A DNA stretch of 64,000 nt from CAYPXN01 sp964470915 (GCA_964470915.1 CAYYEM010000001.1:102345-166344); one strand, 5' to 3'; shown: positions 34,414 through 43,183, counted from the stretch's first letter. Translations and numbers: made by a program. Notes: a model not told the origin generated them from the letters alone.

Positions 34414-37404
34414 ATGATGCAAAATGTGAAGAGCTCTCTTTGCTTTTTTTTGTTTTTCTTTTTTGTCTTTAGTTTCTTGTTTTGCCTCGCACCTAAAAAG
34501 TTATTTGCTGCAGACTTCACTGTGACAAGCTTTCATGATCCTGCCGATGCCACTTGCCCTTCGGATAATTGTTCTTTGAGAGCTGCTATTCGAGCGAGTA
34601 CAAACAATGGACAAGACAATGTTATCCATCTTTCGGCAGGGGAATATTTGATTGAAATTCAGCCTAGAACACTTAGGCCAGGTGCTAATTATGAATTTAG
34701 TTTAGATGAAAACTTTGGAGATTTTGATATAGCTTTATCTCGTCATTCCCTCGTCATTGTTGGTGAGGGATTTGATCAGACTATAATTAATGCAAATGGA
34801 ATTGATCGAGTTTTTGAAATTTTTTCGGGGAACGTTTCTTTATCAGGTGTGACGATTCAAGGGGGCTTTCCAACTAACGCCTTTCCAATTCCAACTAACC
34901 CTAGAGAAGCCAGTCAAGACTTGGCAGGTGTTAATGCTGATAAGGGGGGAGGTATTTATGTTCATGAAGGAGCTATTCTGAACTTTAGTAACAGTGTTTT
35001 AATGAATAACAAAACTTTCGGTTGTGGGGCAGGCATTGCAAATGAAGGTTCTGTAGTCATCACAAAGAGCGCCATTGGCTACAATTATACCCTGGGTCTT
35101 TTGTTAGATATTGTAGGTACTGATTATGTTCCCGGATATTCATATGAAGAGCAATATCACGAACGTTTTACTCCTTTTATTCAGGATCCTGACGGTTGCG
35201 CCGGATTAGGTTGTCATTTCTCTTTAAGTTCACAAGGAGGTGGGCTTTGTAATCAGGGAAGCAGAGCTCAAGCTAACCTGACTCATGTGAGTATTAACAA
35301 TAATTCTGCAAAACGTTATGGGGCCGGCATCATCAATAATTTGGGCGCACAGCTTTATTTAAATAATGTGACGGTGAGTGGAAACCGCGTAGAAAAAGCA
35401 CAAATTTTTGAAGATCGAGAGGATTACAGTGTGGGCCAGGGCGGCGGTCTTTTCAACGCCAATGGGGCTCGGGCTCATCTCATGAATGTGACATTGGCAA
35501 ATAATTTTGCTGATATCAGTGGTGGAGGGATCAGTAATGGAGTCCCCGGTATTTCGGGCTCGAGTAATGCAGTCGATGGTGGCATGCTGTACATTCAAAA
35601 CTCCATTCTCTCTCACAACACTTTCGGTGCTTCAGCCACTGCATCTAATTGTTTTGGGGCTATCAGCTCTAGTGGAAATAATATTTCGGACGATGGAACT
35701 TGTTCGACATTTATCAACCCAAGAAATCACGATCATCCTCAAGGAGTTAATCCCTTACTTGAACCGCTTGCCAACAATGGAGGCCTTTTACACACTCATG
35801 CTCTTCGCTCTGGAAGTCCTGCCATCGATGGAGTGACTTTTTCAGATGCATCCACTCAAGTTTGTCCTGCTACGGATGCTAGAGGCGTAAATCGCCCTCA
35901 AGGAGAACGCTGTGATATTGGGGCTTATGAAGCGGAGACGTCACCGGGGGCGATCTCATTTTTCCCCAGAAGTCAAGATTTTGGTGTGAGGAGACCTTCC
36001 GGTGCTTCTAGCGAAAGAACTGTTACTGTAAGAAACATGGGAGCCGCGCCTGTTCGAATCAATACCTTGTCTACCAGTGATCCTGGTCAATTCACTATTA
36101 TTTCAAGCGTATACAATTCTGGAAGCGGTTCTGTCATAGAAAGAACGGATAATACAGCTTGTAATGGGCAATGGTTAAAATATTACCACAGTACATGCTC
36201 TATTACCATTCGCTTCAATCCAAGCCGCTTTGATTTGATTCCTATTAATGGAACTTTAGATATCAATGGAAATCTAAGTGTTACCGGAGAAGGAGTTTTA
36301 TTTCCCGCTTATCACTTAACAGGTCGTGGACTGGGAGACCCAAGTGCTTTGAGGCCCTTGCATGAATCTTTTTCTCCTGTCATTTTTGAGGGATCTGCAG
36401 CTTTATCTTCCGATGTTTCCGAGCTTCGTTTTGAAAGAGGAGATGTTTCATCCCTGCCTCAATGCTTGATTTTTACGAACTCCGGGCTTGAATCTTTAAC
36501 GATAGGTGCAAATGCTGTTTCGATAGAAGGGGCCGGAGCGGCTGCGTTCACAGGAAGTGGAGATTGTGGAGGCTTAGAAGCTTGTAGTAGAGAGGGAGAA
36601 TATCAACTGAATCCACATGCCCAATGTTCTGTGAACGTTAAAATTCGCGATTTGCCAATAGCTTACACTTCTCGTAGACCAGAACCATTGCAAGCCAATC
36701 TTAGATTCACCGGTCGTGGCGCCAGTGCGATAGTGGCTAAAAATGTAGCACTGCATTTAACTCTCCGTACAGCGGATGCCATTTTTAGGAGTGGAATTAC
36801 TGATTCGAACATCGATTTTGGTAGTGTAGCTGCCACCAGAAGCACAATAAGAACGATTCGTATTGAAAATAATGGAAACGGCTCCTTTCATGTAAGTCGA
36901 ATTCAAATTTCAGGCTCATCTGCTTGGTCTGTACAGCATAATTGCACTCATGTTAATTATCCATCAGGTTCTGGTGCTTCATCAAACAATTTCTGTGATG
37001 TATTTGTGGAGTTTAGGCCAAATGTTGTTGGTGATTTCAATGCAACCTTAAATATCGAAAGCAATTCGTGGAATCCACTACCGCCCATTTCTTTGAGAGG
37101 AAGAGGACTTGAAAGGCCTTTAGGAACCACGACTGGAACAGGGTCAGCAGTACCTGGATCTTCAGCTACTTCGACTACAAGTGATAGACGTGGTAGCGAT
37201 GTTCCCGATGAGTTCGGAGGCTCAGGCAGGCCTTCTGATTCCCAGTCGACTGGGAATTCCGATTCTGTAAGCGAAGTCTCGAGTAAGTCTTCCAGTTGTT
37301 CTTTATCTCATTCAAATAAAGTGAATTTAGGAGATTTTTTCAACTTCACGATATTGGGTGTTGTGTTTTTTTTCCTGACATTGCGTCGAAAAATAACAGC
37401 TTAG
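34414..37404 (+). CDS. Large secreted beta-helix protein with choice-of-anchor-D-like domains and C-terminal tag
   Basis: 996 residues. Signal peptide (hydrophobic run 9-25, cut near LFA-A). Next comes CSLRAAI, the CSLRxAI motif common at the start of secreted beta-helix proteins, then repeats such as SGVTIQGG and GGGIYVHEGA. Two or three HYDIN/choice-of-anchor-D-like beta domains follow (SQDFGVRRPSGASSERTVTV; IDFGSVAATRSTIRTI). The tail is Ser/Thr-rich, then SSSCSL, a hydrophobic helix and RRK. ATG 34414 follows AAAGG by 6 nt. The gene is bracketed by 28-bp direct repeats of livF. Likely anchored at the surface; target unknown. Confidence 0.85.
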   Translation: MMQNVKSSLCFFLFFFFVFSFLFCLAPKKLFAADFTVTSFHDPADATCPSDNCSLRAAIRASTNNGQDNVIHLSAGEYLIEIQPRTLRPGANYEFSLDENFGDFDIALSRHSLVIVGEGFDQTIINANGIDRVFEIFSGNVSLSGVTIQGGFPTNAFPIPTNPREASQDLAGVNADKGGGIYVHEGAILNFSNSVLMNNKTFGCGAGIANEGSVVITKSAIGYNYTLGLLLDIVGTDYVPGYSYEEQYHERFTPFIQDPDGCAGLGCHFSLSSQGGGLCNQGSRAQANLTHVSINNNSAKRYGAGIINNLGAQLYLNNVTVSGNRVEKAQIFEDREDYSVGQGGGLFNANGARAHLMNVTLANNFADISGGGISNGVPGISGSSNAVDGGMLYIQNSILSHNTFGASATASNCFGAISSSGNNISDDGTCSTFINPRNHDHPQGVNPLLEPLANNGGLLHTHALRSGSPAIDGVTFSDASTQVCPATDARGVNRPQGERCDIGAYEAETSPGAISFFPRSQDFGVRRPSGASSERTVTVRNMGAAPVRINTLSTSDPGQFTIISSVYNSGSGSVIERTDNTACNGQWLKYYHSTCSITIRFNPSRFDLIPINGTLDINGNLSVTGEGVLFPAYHLTGRGLGDPSALRPLHESFSPVIFEGSAALSSDVSELRFERGDVSSLPQCLIFTNSGLESLTIGANAVSIEGAGAAAFTGSGDCGGLEACSREGEYQLNPHAQCSVNVKIRDLPIAYTSRRPEPLQANLRFTGRGASAIVAKNVALHLTLRTADAIFRSGITDSNIDFGSVAATRSTIRTIRIENNGNGSFHVSRIQISGSSAWSVQHNCTHVNYPSGSGASSNNFCDVFVEFRPNVVGDFNATLNIESNSWNPLPPISLRGRGLERPLGTTTGTGSAVPGSSATSTTSDRRGSDVPDEFGGSGRPSDSQSTGNSDSVSEVSSKSSSCSLSHSNKVNLGDFFNFTILGVVFFFLTLRRKITA

Positions 37405-37407
37405 AAT

Positions 37408-37731
37408 TTACTGCCCCAAATAAGCTTTTTTGATTTCAGGATTATTCAAAAGTTCTTTTGAGTTTCCGGAGAGAGTTATTTTTCCAGTTTCCAGCACATA
37501 AGCGCGTTGAGCTGTTTCAAGAGCNNNNNNNNNNNNNNNNNNNNNNNNNNNNNNNNNNNNNNNNNNNNNNNNNNNNNNNNNNNNNNNNNNNNNNNNNNNN
37601 NNNNNNNNNNNNNNNNNNNNNNNNGATCCAATGAGCGTGACAATTTCACCGGGATTTATTTCAAGTGAAATGCCTTTCAAAGCGTGGATGGCACCATAAT
37701 GAACATGAAGATTTTTAATTTCGAGTAACAT
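37408..37731 (-). CDS. livF: Branched-chain amino acid/amide ABC transporter ATP-binding protein LivF (gap inside)
   Basis: The N-terminal MLLEIKNLHVHYGAIHALKG and C-terminal NNPEIKKAYLGQ fit LivF, one of two ATPases of the HAAT-type importer. Only about 35 residues remain before the 100-N gap and about 38 after it. LivF is normally near 235 residues, so roughly 160 residues (about 480 nt) are missing and the placeholder is much too short. Walker A and the signature lie in the gap. It is separated from livG by a plus-strand gene, so it needs its own promoter. Confidence 0.88.
   Translation of the reverse strand: MLLEIKNLHVHYGAIHALKGISLEINPGEIVTLIGXXXXXXXXXXXXXXXXXXXXXXXXXXXXXXXXXXALETAQRAYVLETGKITLSGNSKELLNNPEIKKAYLGQ
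37525..37624. other. Assembly gap (100 N) inside livF
   Basis: Placeholder gap. From family length, about 480 nt should be absent rather than 100. Confidence 0.95.
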
Positions 37732-37954
37732 TTTCTTTCTATTCTTTAACCTTAAGCCTCTTGAGGATCAATCGATAAAAACAACTGAATATTTTTGATC
37801 ATAATAATCATTTTGAGATTTTTTACATTGTTAATTGAAGTCTAAAAAAGCTCATTTCGATGTCAGCCATTTCTTACAAATATAATAATAGTAAAACACT
37901 CTGAATTTAGGTAAAATCTACTTAGGTACAAAATTACTTCTTTTGAGGTTTTCA

Positions 37955-39208
37955 ATGAAAAAGGCCTTTTGCCAATATCTAATTGTCGTCATTTTTTTCA
38001 TAGCTCCCATGATGATGGGAGCGACTTCTGATTTAGGAGGGGCAGGCTGTTTAGGACAAGTAAACGGAGATAATGAAGATAATAACAACGATCAAGAATA
38101 TAACATTGGAGGAACTTTGAGTGGTTTAAATGATGGAGAAAGTATTGTTTTGTTTAATAATGATAATGATGCAGACGATGCTTTAGAATTAAGTGAAAAT
38201 GGGGGCTTTGTTTTTACTAATAAGTTAATAGCTGGTGAAAGTTATAGTATAACAGTTTTTCAAGCTCCTGAGGGTCAAACTTGTACGGTATTAAATGGCG
38301 AAGGCCTTGTGAGTGGAGATGTTTCTAATATATCGGTGACCTGTACGTCAGAGGAAACCTATACAGTAACAGTGGTTGTGCAAACAATGGAAACTATAGC
38401 CGCGGAAGGTGCACCATTAACTCTAAGTTTGGAAGGAGAAGGGGTTCTTTATTTTGCAGCTGCTGGAATTCAAACTTTTTCAAATGCTTTTCCAAATGGA
38501 ACTTACACTCTTGATATTGTTTCTTCTCCGACGAACCCTTCTCAAACCTGCAATGTGACAAGTGGTGGTTCAGATATCGTAATCAATGGAGCTGATGTAA
38601 CGGTAGAAATGATCTGTTCGATTAATAGCTATTCTTTAGGTATCACAGTAACCGGTTTTAATGGCCCGGGTATGTTAGATATTTCGAGTTCAGTCGGTGG
38701 AAGCCTAGATCCAATCACAATGAGTGGCATTTATACTTTTCCAGATTCTTTAGTGGATCAAACTGATTATACAATCACTTTTATGGGCGCTTCACCTCCA
38801 GAGCAGTTATGTCATTTTAATCCGCCTGGAGATGTTTCTTGTAATCAAGCTGAAAGTATTTGTGATGGAACGATCGATGGTTCAAATGTTAATTTAGATT
38901 TTGTTTGCGAAGATGTTTATACTTTGAGCGGAAGTGTCACTGGTTTAGATCCTTTAGAGGAATATCAATTAACATTTACTAAGTCTGGTTCATCACCGAG
39001 CGTGGATGATCTTACGTCAACTTATATATATTCTGATTTAGTAACAAATACTAGTTTTACCATAGAAATTACAGGTTCTCCTTTTGGAAAAGCTTGTACG
39101 TTTGATAATCCAGCCCCCAGTGGAATTACTTGTGATGTTAACTTCACTTCCTGCTTAGGTACTATTCATGGAGCGAGTATTACGGATTTGAATTTGACCT
39201 GCTTATGA
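37955..39208 (+). CDS. Secreted protein with about four Cys-containing beta repeats
   Basis: Start ATG 37955, with GAGG 6 nt upstream. Signal peptide cut probably after MMGA. The mature protein consists of repeats of 85-100 residues, each with a Gly/Asn-rich strand set ending in a cysteine pair (GQTCTVLNGEG...SVTCT; SQTCNVTSGG...MICS; LCHFNPPGD...FVCE; KACTFDNPAP...NLTCL). This repeat is widespread in secreted proteins of predatory and environmental Proteobacteria; it looks like an adhesive stalk, which is inference. It is encoded opposite to and between livG and livF. Confidence 0.82.
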   Translation: MKKAFCQYLIVVIFFIAPMMMGATSDLGGAGCLGQVNGDNEDNNNDQEYNIGGTLSGLNDGESIVLFNNDNDADDALELSENGGFVFTNKLIAGESYSITVFQAPEGQTCTVLNGEGLVSGDVSNISVTCTSEETYTVTVVVQTMETIAAEGAPLTLSLEGEGVLYFAAAGIQTFSNAFPNGTYTLDIVSSPTNPSQTCNVTSGGSDIVINGADVTVEMICSINSYSLGITVTGFNGPGMLDISSSVGGSLDPITMSGIYTFPDSLVDQTDYTITFMGASPPEQLCHFNPPGDVSCNQAESICDGTIDGSNVNLDFVCEDVYTLSGSVTGLDPLEEYQLTFTKSGSSPSVDDLTSTYIYSDLVTNTSFTIEITGSPFGKACTFDNPAPSGITCDVNFTSCLGTIHGASITDLNLTCL

Positions 39209-39245
39209 GCGATTTCAATGTGTAGAGTAATGTGATAAATAAAGT

Positions 39246-40043
39246 TTAGATGTTATTTTTTTGAACTCCTAAATAAGCTTCAATGACTTTTGGATTGTTT
39301 TTAATTTGTTCAGGGTTTCCTTCCGCCAGCATGTGACCGTAGTTTAATACGATGATTCGAGGACATAAATTCATCACAACATTCATATCATGCTCGATCA
39401 GAATGATAGCTAAGTTAAAATCTTTCTGAATTTGTCTAATAAGAGAAATTAATTCCTTTTTTTCAGTAGGGTTCATGCCCGCAGCAGGCTCATCTAAAAG
39501 TAAGAGTCGAGGGGAAGTTGCCAGAGCTCTTACAATTTCAAGCCGACGTTGATCGCCATAGGGAAGATTTTTAGCGAGTTCTAGCCTCTGATCAAGTAAG
39601 CCAAATATTTCAAGTAAATCAAAAGCTTTTTTGGTCAGTTCCTTTTCTTCCTGATGCATGCTGGGAACATGAAGAGAGGAAGCAAGAAAGGAAGCTTTAA
39701 TCTGATTATGATAAGCAAGAATGACGTTGTCTGCAACACTCAGGTTTTGAAAGAGACGTATGTTTTGAAATGTGCGAGCAATACCGCGTTGATTGATTTC
39801 GTATAATTTTTTTCCTTGAATCGGTTTTTCCTTAAAAAGAATCGAACCTTCACTGGGTTTGTAGACGCCCGTCAAAATATTGAAAAGAGTGGTTTTGCCA
39901 GCGCCATTGGGTCCAATGATTCCTAAAAGTTCCGCTTCATGTAAGGCGGCATTAAAAGCAGTGAGTGCTTTGATGCCACCAAAAGAGACGGAGCAATTTT
40001 TGATTTCTAAAAGAGTCATTGGTTTTTTGTAGGGGCAATTCAT
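39246..40043 (-). CDS. livG: ABC transporter ATP-binding protein LivG
   Basis: First ATPase of the branched-chain amino acid/amide importer. Walker A GPNGAGKT, signature LPYGDQRRLEIVRAL (family variant of LSGGQ) and Walker B LLLLDEPAAGMNP are present; 257-265 residues. Two starts are possible: ATG 40019 (MTLLEIKN, the usual LivG N-terminus, without a visible ribosome site), or ATG 40043, which lies inside a 28-bp palindrome with AGGGG upstream. The latter adds eight repeat-encoded residues. livM stops at 40053, so tight coupling is likely. Confidence 0.93.
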   Translation of the reverse strand: MNCPYKKPMTLLEIKNCSVSFGGIKALTAFNAALHEAELLGIIGPNGAGKTTLFNILTGVYKPSEGSILFKEKPIQGKKLYEINQRGIARTFQNIRLFQNLSVADNVILAYHNQIKASFLASSLHVPSMHQEEKELTKKAFDLLEIFGLLDQRLELAKNLPYGDQRRLEIVRALATSPRLLLLDEPAAGMNPTEKKELISLIRQIQKDFNLAIILIEHDMNVVMNLCPRIIVLNYGHMLAEGNPEQIKNNPKVIEAYLGVQKNNI

Positions 40044-40056
40044 GAATTGCCCCTAC
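40029..40056. repeat. 28-bp palindrome GTAGGGGCAATTCATGAATT..., family B copy 1
   Basis: A perfect inverted repeat between livM and livG. The TAG stop of livM lies inside it (40053-40055, minus strand) and so does a possible ATG start of livG. Because the element is palindromic, both strands read AGGGG-N5-ATG. The second copy is at 55622-55649. Confidence 0.85.
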
Positions 40057-41003
40057 TTTCTAATAAATTTCCATTCCCAGTTTCCCAAAATTCCTTGGGG
40101 TCGCCAAATCATCATGACAATTAAAAGCAAAGAATAAATGACCATTCTCCATTCACTGGCAGATCTCAAGAGTTCGGGTAAAATAGTGAGAATGGTTGCA
40201 GCTAGTATGGTGCCCGTGAGGGAGCCCATGCCTCCTAAGACAATCATGACAATAAACTCGACCGATTTTAAGAAAGTGAAGGAGTTTGGATTTAAATAAG
40301 TATTCAGATGAGCGAAGAGTCCGCCCCCAATGCCAGCAAAAAAAGCACCGATTGTAAAAGAGATGATTTTATATTTTGAAATATTAATTCCTACTGATTC
40401 AGCAGCAATTTCATCTTCACGAATCGCAAGAAGTGATTTGCCTTTAGGAGAAGAAATAAGATTTGAAATGGTAAAAAGGGTGACCAGTACGAAAAAATAA
40501 ATCCAAAAGAAGTTGGCGTCTTGAGGAATGTCCCCCATGCCACGGGCTCCACCCAGGACATCCATATTTAAAATGATCACTCTGACGATTTCACCGAAAC
40601 CTAGAGTGGCAATCGCCAAATAATCTCCTCGTAAACGAAGTGTGGGAAAGCCAACAAGAATTCCTCCCAGGGCAGCCATGAGTCCGCCTGCAAGAAGTGC
40701 TATTAAGAAGATCAGAGTTTCTGGAAAGGGAGAAGGTAAAAGGTAAAAGAGTTTTACAAGAAAAGGCTGAGCTAGCACCGTAACAGCAGCAGAGGTGTAA
40801 GCGCCAATCGCCATGAAGCCTGCGTGTCCCAAAGAAAATTGCCCTGTTTGTCCGCTGATTAAATTCAAACTCAAAGCCATCACCATGTTGATGCCGATCA
40901 AGCAAGCAATTTGTGTAACATAGGCATTGATTTGATTGTTGAATAAATAATTCGCTCCAAGAAGGACGAGAATGGCAGCGAAAATTTTGAAGAGTTTGGT
41001 CAT
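40053..41003 (-). CDS. livM: ABC transporter permease LivM
   Basis: Second permease of the branched-chain amino acid/amide importer, 316 residues with about 8-10 hydrophobic segments. The family segment GQTGQFSLGHAGFMAIGAYT and the loop LATLGFGEIVRVII (EAA-like) are present. The TAG stop sits within the 28-bp palindrome. The start is 2 bp from the livH stop, typical of the operon. Confidence 0.93.
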   Translation of the reverse strand: MTKLFKIFAAILVLLGANYLFNNQINAYVTQIACLIGINMVMALSLNLISGQTGQFSLGHAGFMAIGAYTSAAVTVLAQPFLVKLFYLLPSPFPETLIFLIALLAGGLMAALGGILVGFPTLRLRGDYLAIATLGFGEIVRVIILNMDVLGGARGMGDIPQDANFFWIYFFVLVTLFTISNLISSPKGKSLLAIREDEIAAESVGINISKYKIISFTIGAFFAGIGGGLFAHLNTYLNPNSFTFLKSVEFIVMIVLGGMGSLTGTILAATILTILPELLRSASEWRMVIYSLLLIVMMIWRPQGILGNWEWKFIRK

Positions 41004-41005
41004 GG

Positions 41006-41902
41006 TTAAACTTTTTCAGTGACTGCTTTGCCCAAAAGCCCCGCAGGTTTAACGAGTAAAATAATAATTAATAAAATAAAGGCTAGAGCATCACGGTAAG
41101 TAGAAGAAATATAACCCACTACCATGGTTTCAGCGACACCCATCAGAATACCACCAATCAAGGCTCCTGGAATATTTCCAATCCCTCCCAAAACAGCAGC
41201 TACAAAGGCTTTGAGCCCTGGCATAATTCCCATCAGTGGATCAATTTTTGGATTGGAAAGTCCAACGAGCACTCCGGCAGCACCTGCCAAAGAAGAGCCT
41301 AAAATAAAAGTAACGCTAATAATAACGCCTACATTAATGCCTACAAACTGACTCGCGGTATGAGAAAATGAAACCGCTCGCATGGCTTTGCCAACCTGGG
41401 TGTTCATTACAATGTAACGTAAGAGAGCCATCAGAGCGAGGCTTACAGAAAAAATAATCAGTTGAATGTTGTTGATCACTACACCATGAAATTTTATAAC
41501 TTCTTTAGTTTGGATGAGTTCAGGAAAAAACTTGGGGTCAGCACCGAATAATAGTTGTCCACCATATTCTAATAAAAGAGACACTCCAATAGCGGTGATG
41601 AGAGCAGAGAGCTTGGGCGCATTTCGTAAAGGTTTGTAGGCCAATTTTTCGATTACAAAACCCAGCAGACCACAAATAATCATCGCAGCTAGAAGTACAG
41701 TCACGAAACCAAGGCTAGAAGCAGAATGGGTGACAAACTTGGCGACATAATAACCCATCATCGCGCCGATCATATAAACATCGCCATGAGCAAAATTGAT
41801 GAGGCGTAAAACCCCGTAGACCATCGTGTAGCCCAAAGCAATGAGAGCGTAAATAGAGCCCCAGGCAAGTCCGTTGATGAGTTGTTGGAGAAATTCAGTC
41901 AG
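41006..41902 (-). CDS. livH: ABC transporter permease LivH with a probable CTG start
   Basis: First permease of the importer, about 298 residues. Family residues TEFLQQLINGLAWGSIYALIALGYTMVYG are encoded from 41902 downward, so the gene begins upstream of the internal TTG at 41836. Between the upstream in-frame TGA and this region there is no ATG, GTG or TTG. The codon at the family start position is CTG (41902-41900), 5 nt after AAGGA. That AAGGA lies in the end of a family A repeat inserted at the gene's edge. CTG starts are rare, so a sequence error or start at 41836 (losing the first membrane segment) is possible. Confidence 0.88.
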   Translation of the reverse strand: MTEFLQQLINGLAWGSIYALIALGYTMVYGVLRLINFAHGDVYMIGAMMGYYVAKFVTHSASSLGFVTVLLAAMIICGLLGFVIEKLAYKPLRNAPKLSALITAIGVSLLLEYGGQLLFGADPKFFPELIQTKEVIKFHGVVINNIQLIIFSVSLALMALLRYIVMNTQVGKAMRAVSFSHTASQFVGINVGVIISVTFILGSSLAGAAGVLVGLSNPKIDPLMGIMPGLKAFVAAVLGGIGNIPGALIGGILMGVAETMVVGYISSTYRDALAFILLIIILLVKPAGLLGKAVTEKV

Positions 41903-41908
41903 GTTTAT

Positions 41909-41972
41909 CCTTCGACAGGCTCAGGATGAACGGTTTGTTGGGCTAAACCGTTCGTGGTGAGCTTGTCGAACC
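41909..41972. repeat. Paired inverted repeat (family A), copy 2
   Basis: The left arm CCTTCGACAGGCTCAGGATG-AACGG (41909-41933) and right arm CCGTTCGTGGTGAGCTTGTC-GAACC (41948-41972) flank a 14-bp loop. It lies between livJ and livH and abuts both coding regions. Confidence 0.9.
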
Positions 41973-41976
41973 ATAA

Positions 41977-43104
41977 TTATGGATTAATTTTTTCTTTAAA
42001 TTTTATTTTTCCATTTTCAATTGTAAGGACTACAATGCTTTTTTCAGCATTTCTGTTTTTATCCATCGTGATGGAGCCTGAAACGCCTGGAAAATTTTTG
42101 GTTTGAGCAATCATATCACGAATTTTACTGGGCTCCGCGGAGTTAGCAAGCTTAATGGCGTTAAATAAAATGTTAGCAGCATCATAACCTAATACAGCCA
42201 TGGCATCCGGGACGATTCCATATTTCTTTTTAAATTTTTCAATAAAGCTTTGGATGACTGGATTGGGATCATCTTCTGCATAATGATTGGTAAAGTAAGA
42301 GCCATCGACCGCAGATCCACCAATTTCAATGGTTTTAGGAGAGTCCCAGCCATCACCACCCAGAAGAGGAACCTTTAGACCTAATTCGCGAGCTTGACGA
42401 GCAATCAAACCCACTTCGGTATAATACCCTGGTACGTAAATTCCATCTGGATTCTTAGCTTTGATTGCGGTGAGTTGTGCACGAAACTCAATGTCGCCTT
42501 CTGAATAAGATTCTACCGAAACGATGTTCCCACCTAATTCTTTAAATGTCTTTTCAAAAAAGTCTGCAAGACCCACGGAATAATCATTTTTGATATCTTT
42601 GAGAATGGCTACATTGCGAAGTTTTAGGTTGTTGTAAGCAAACTTGGCCATCGAAGAACCTTGAAAAGTATCGACGAAACAAGCTCGGAAGATGTAATCG
42701 CCCACCTCGGTAACTTTAGGGTTTGTAGAAGCGGGAGAAATCATCGGTACTTTTGCTCTTTGTGCTTCGGGAGCCGCTGCCAAACTACGAGAAGAGGCAA
42801 CTTCTCCGAGTAAGGCAATAACTTGGTTTTGTTTTAAAAGTTTGATAACAGCCGTTTTGGCTTCTTCAGGTTTGCTTTGATCGTCTTCGGTGATGATTTT
42901 GACTTGTTTGCCCAGTAATCCACCTTGAGCATTGATTTCATCGGTGGCGAGCATGATTCCCTTATGAGTGGATTGACCAAAAGTAGCAGTGCCTCCCGTG
43001 AGAGAGCCGTATTCACCGATGGGGATGACATTCTTGTTATTTTTGCAAGCAGCAAGAGCCAGCAACAGGAGAGGAAGAATTAAAAATTTATTTCGAAATT
43101 GCAT
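41977..43104 (-). CDS. livJ: ABC transporter substrate-binding lipoprotein (LivJ-like)
   Basis: Periplasmic binding protein of the Leu/Ile/Val-binding type (Peripla_BP_6). Start ATG 43104, with AAAGGA upstream; the longer frame starts in a repeat. About 375 residues. Lipobox LALAAC (Cys20), so it is membrane-anchored. Conserved features include IGEYGSLTGGTATFGQSTHKG at the start of the domain, ALLGEVASSRSLAAAP, and PMISPASTNPKVTE. The substrate may be a branched-chain amino acid, amide or short-chain urea-like compound; the sequence does not decide. First gene of livJHMG. Confidence 0.93.
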   Translation of the reverse strand: MQFRNKFLILPLLLLALAACKNNKNVIPIGEYGSLTGGTATFGQSTHKGIMLATDEINAQGGLLGKQVKIITEDDQSKPEEAKTAVIKLLKQNQVIALLGEVASSRSLAAAPEAQRAKVPMISPASTNPKVTEVGDYIFRACFVDTFQGSSMAKFAYNNLKLRNVAILKDIKNDYSVGLADFFEKTFKELGGNIVSVESYSEGDIEFRAQLTAIKAKNPDGIYVPGYYTEVGLIARQARELGLKVPLLGGDGWDSPKTIEIGGSAVDGSYFTNHYAEDDPNPVIQSFIEKFKKKYGIVPDAMAVLGYDAANILFNAIKLANSAEPSKIRDMIAQTKNFPGVSGSITMDKNRNAEKSIVVLTIENGKIKFKEKINP

Positions 43105-43121
43105 GAGTAAATCCTTTTTGT

Positions 43122-43183
43122 GGTTCGAGAGCCTCACCACGAACGGTCTCAGTAGATTCGTTCGCCCTGAGCCTGTCGAAGGG
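43122..43183. repeat. Paired inverted repeat (family A), copy 3
   Basis: The left arm GGTTCGAGAGCCTCACCACG-AACGG (43122-43145) and right arm CGTTCGCCCTGAGCCTGTCG-AAGGG (43159-43183) lie upstream of livJ in the 155-bp gap to aguA. Confidence 0.85.

Noticed and set aside
34222..34422. Minus-strand open frame of 66 residues upstream of the large beta-helix gene
   Set aside because: It covers the promoter and ribosome site region of that gene, has no clear ribosome site, and its composition shows no family.
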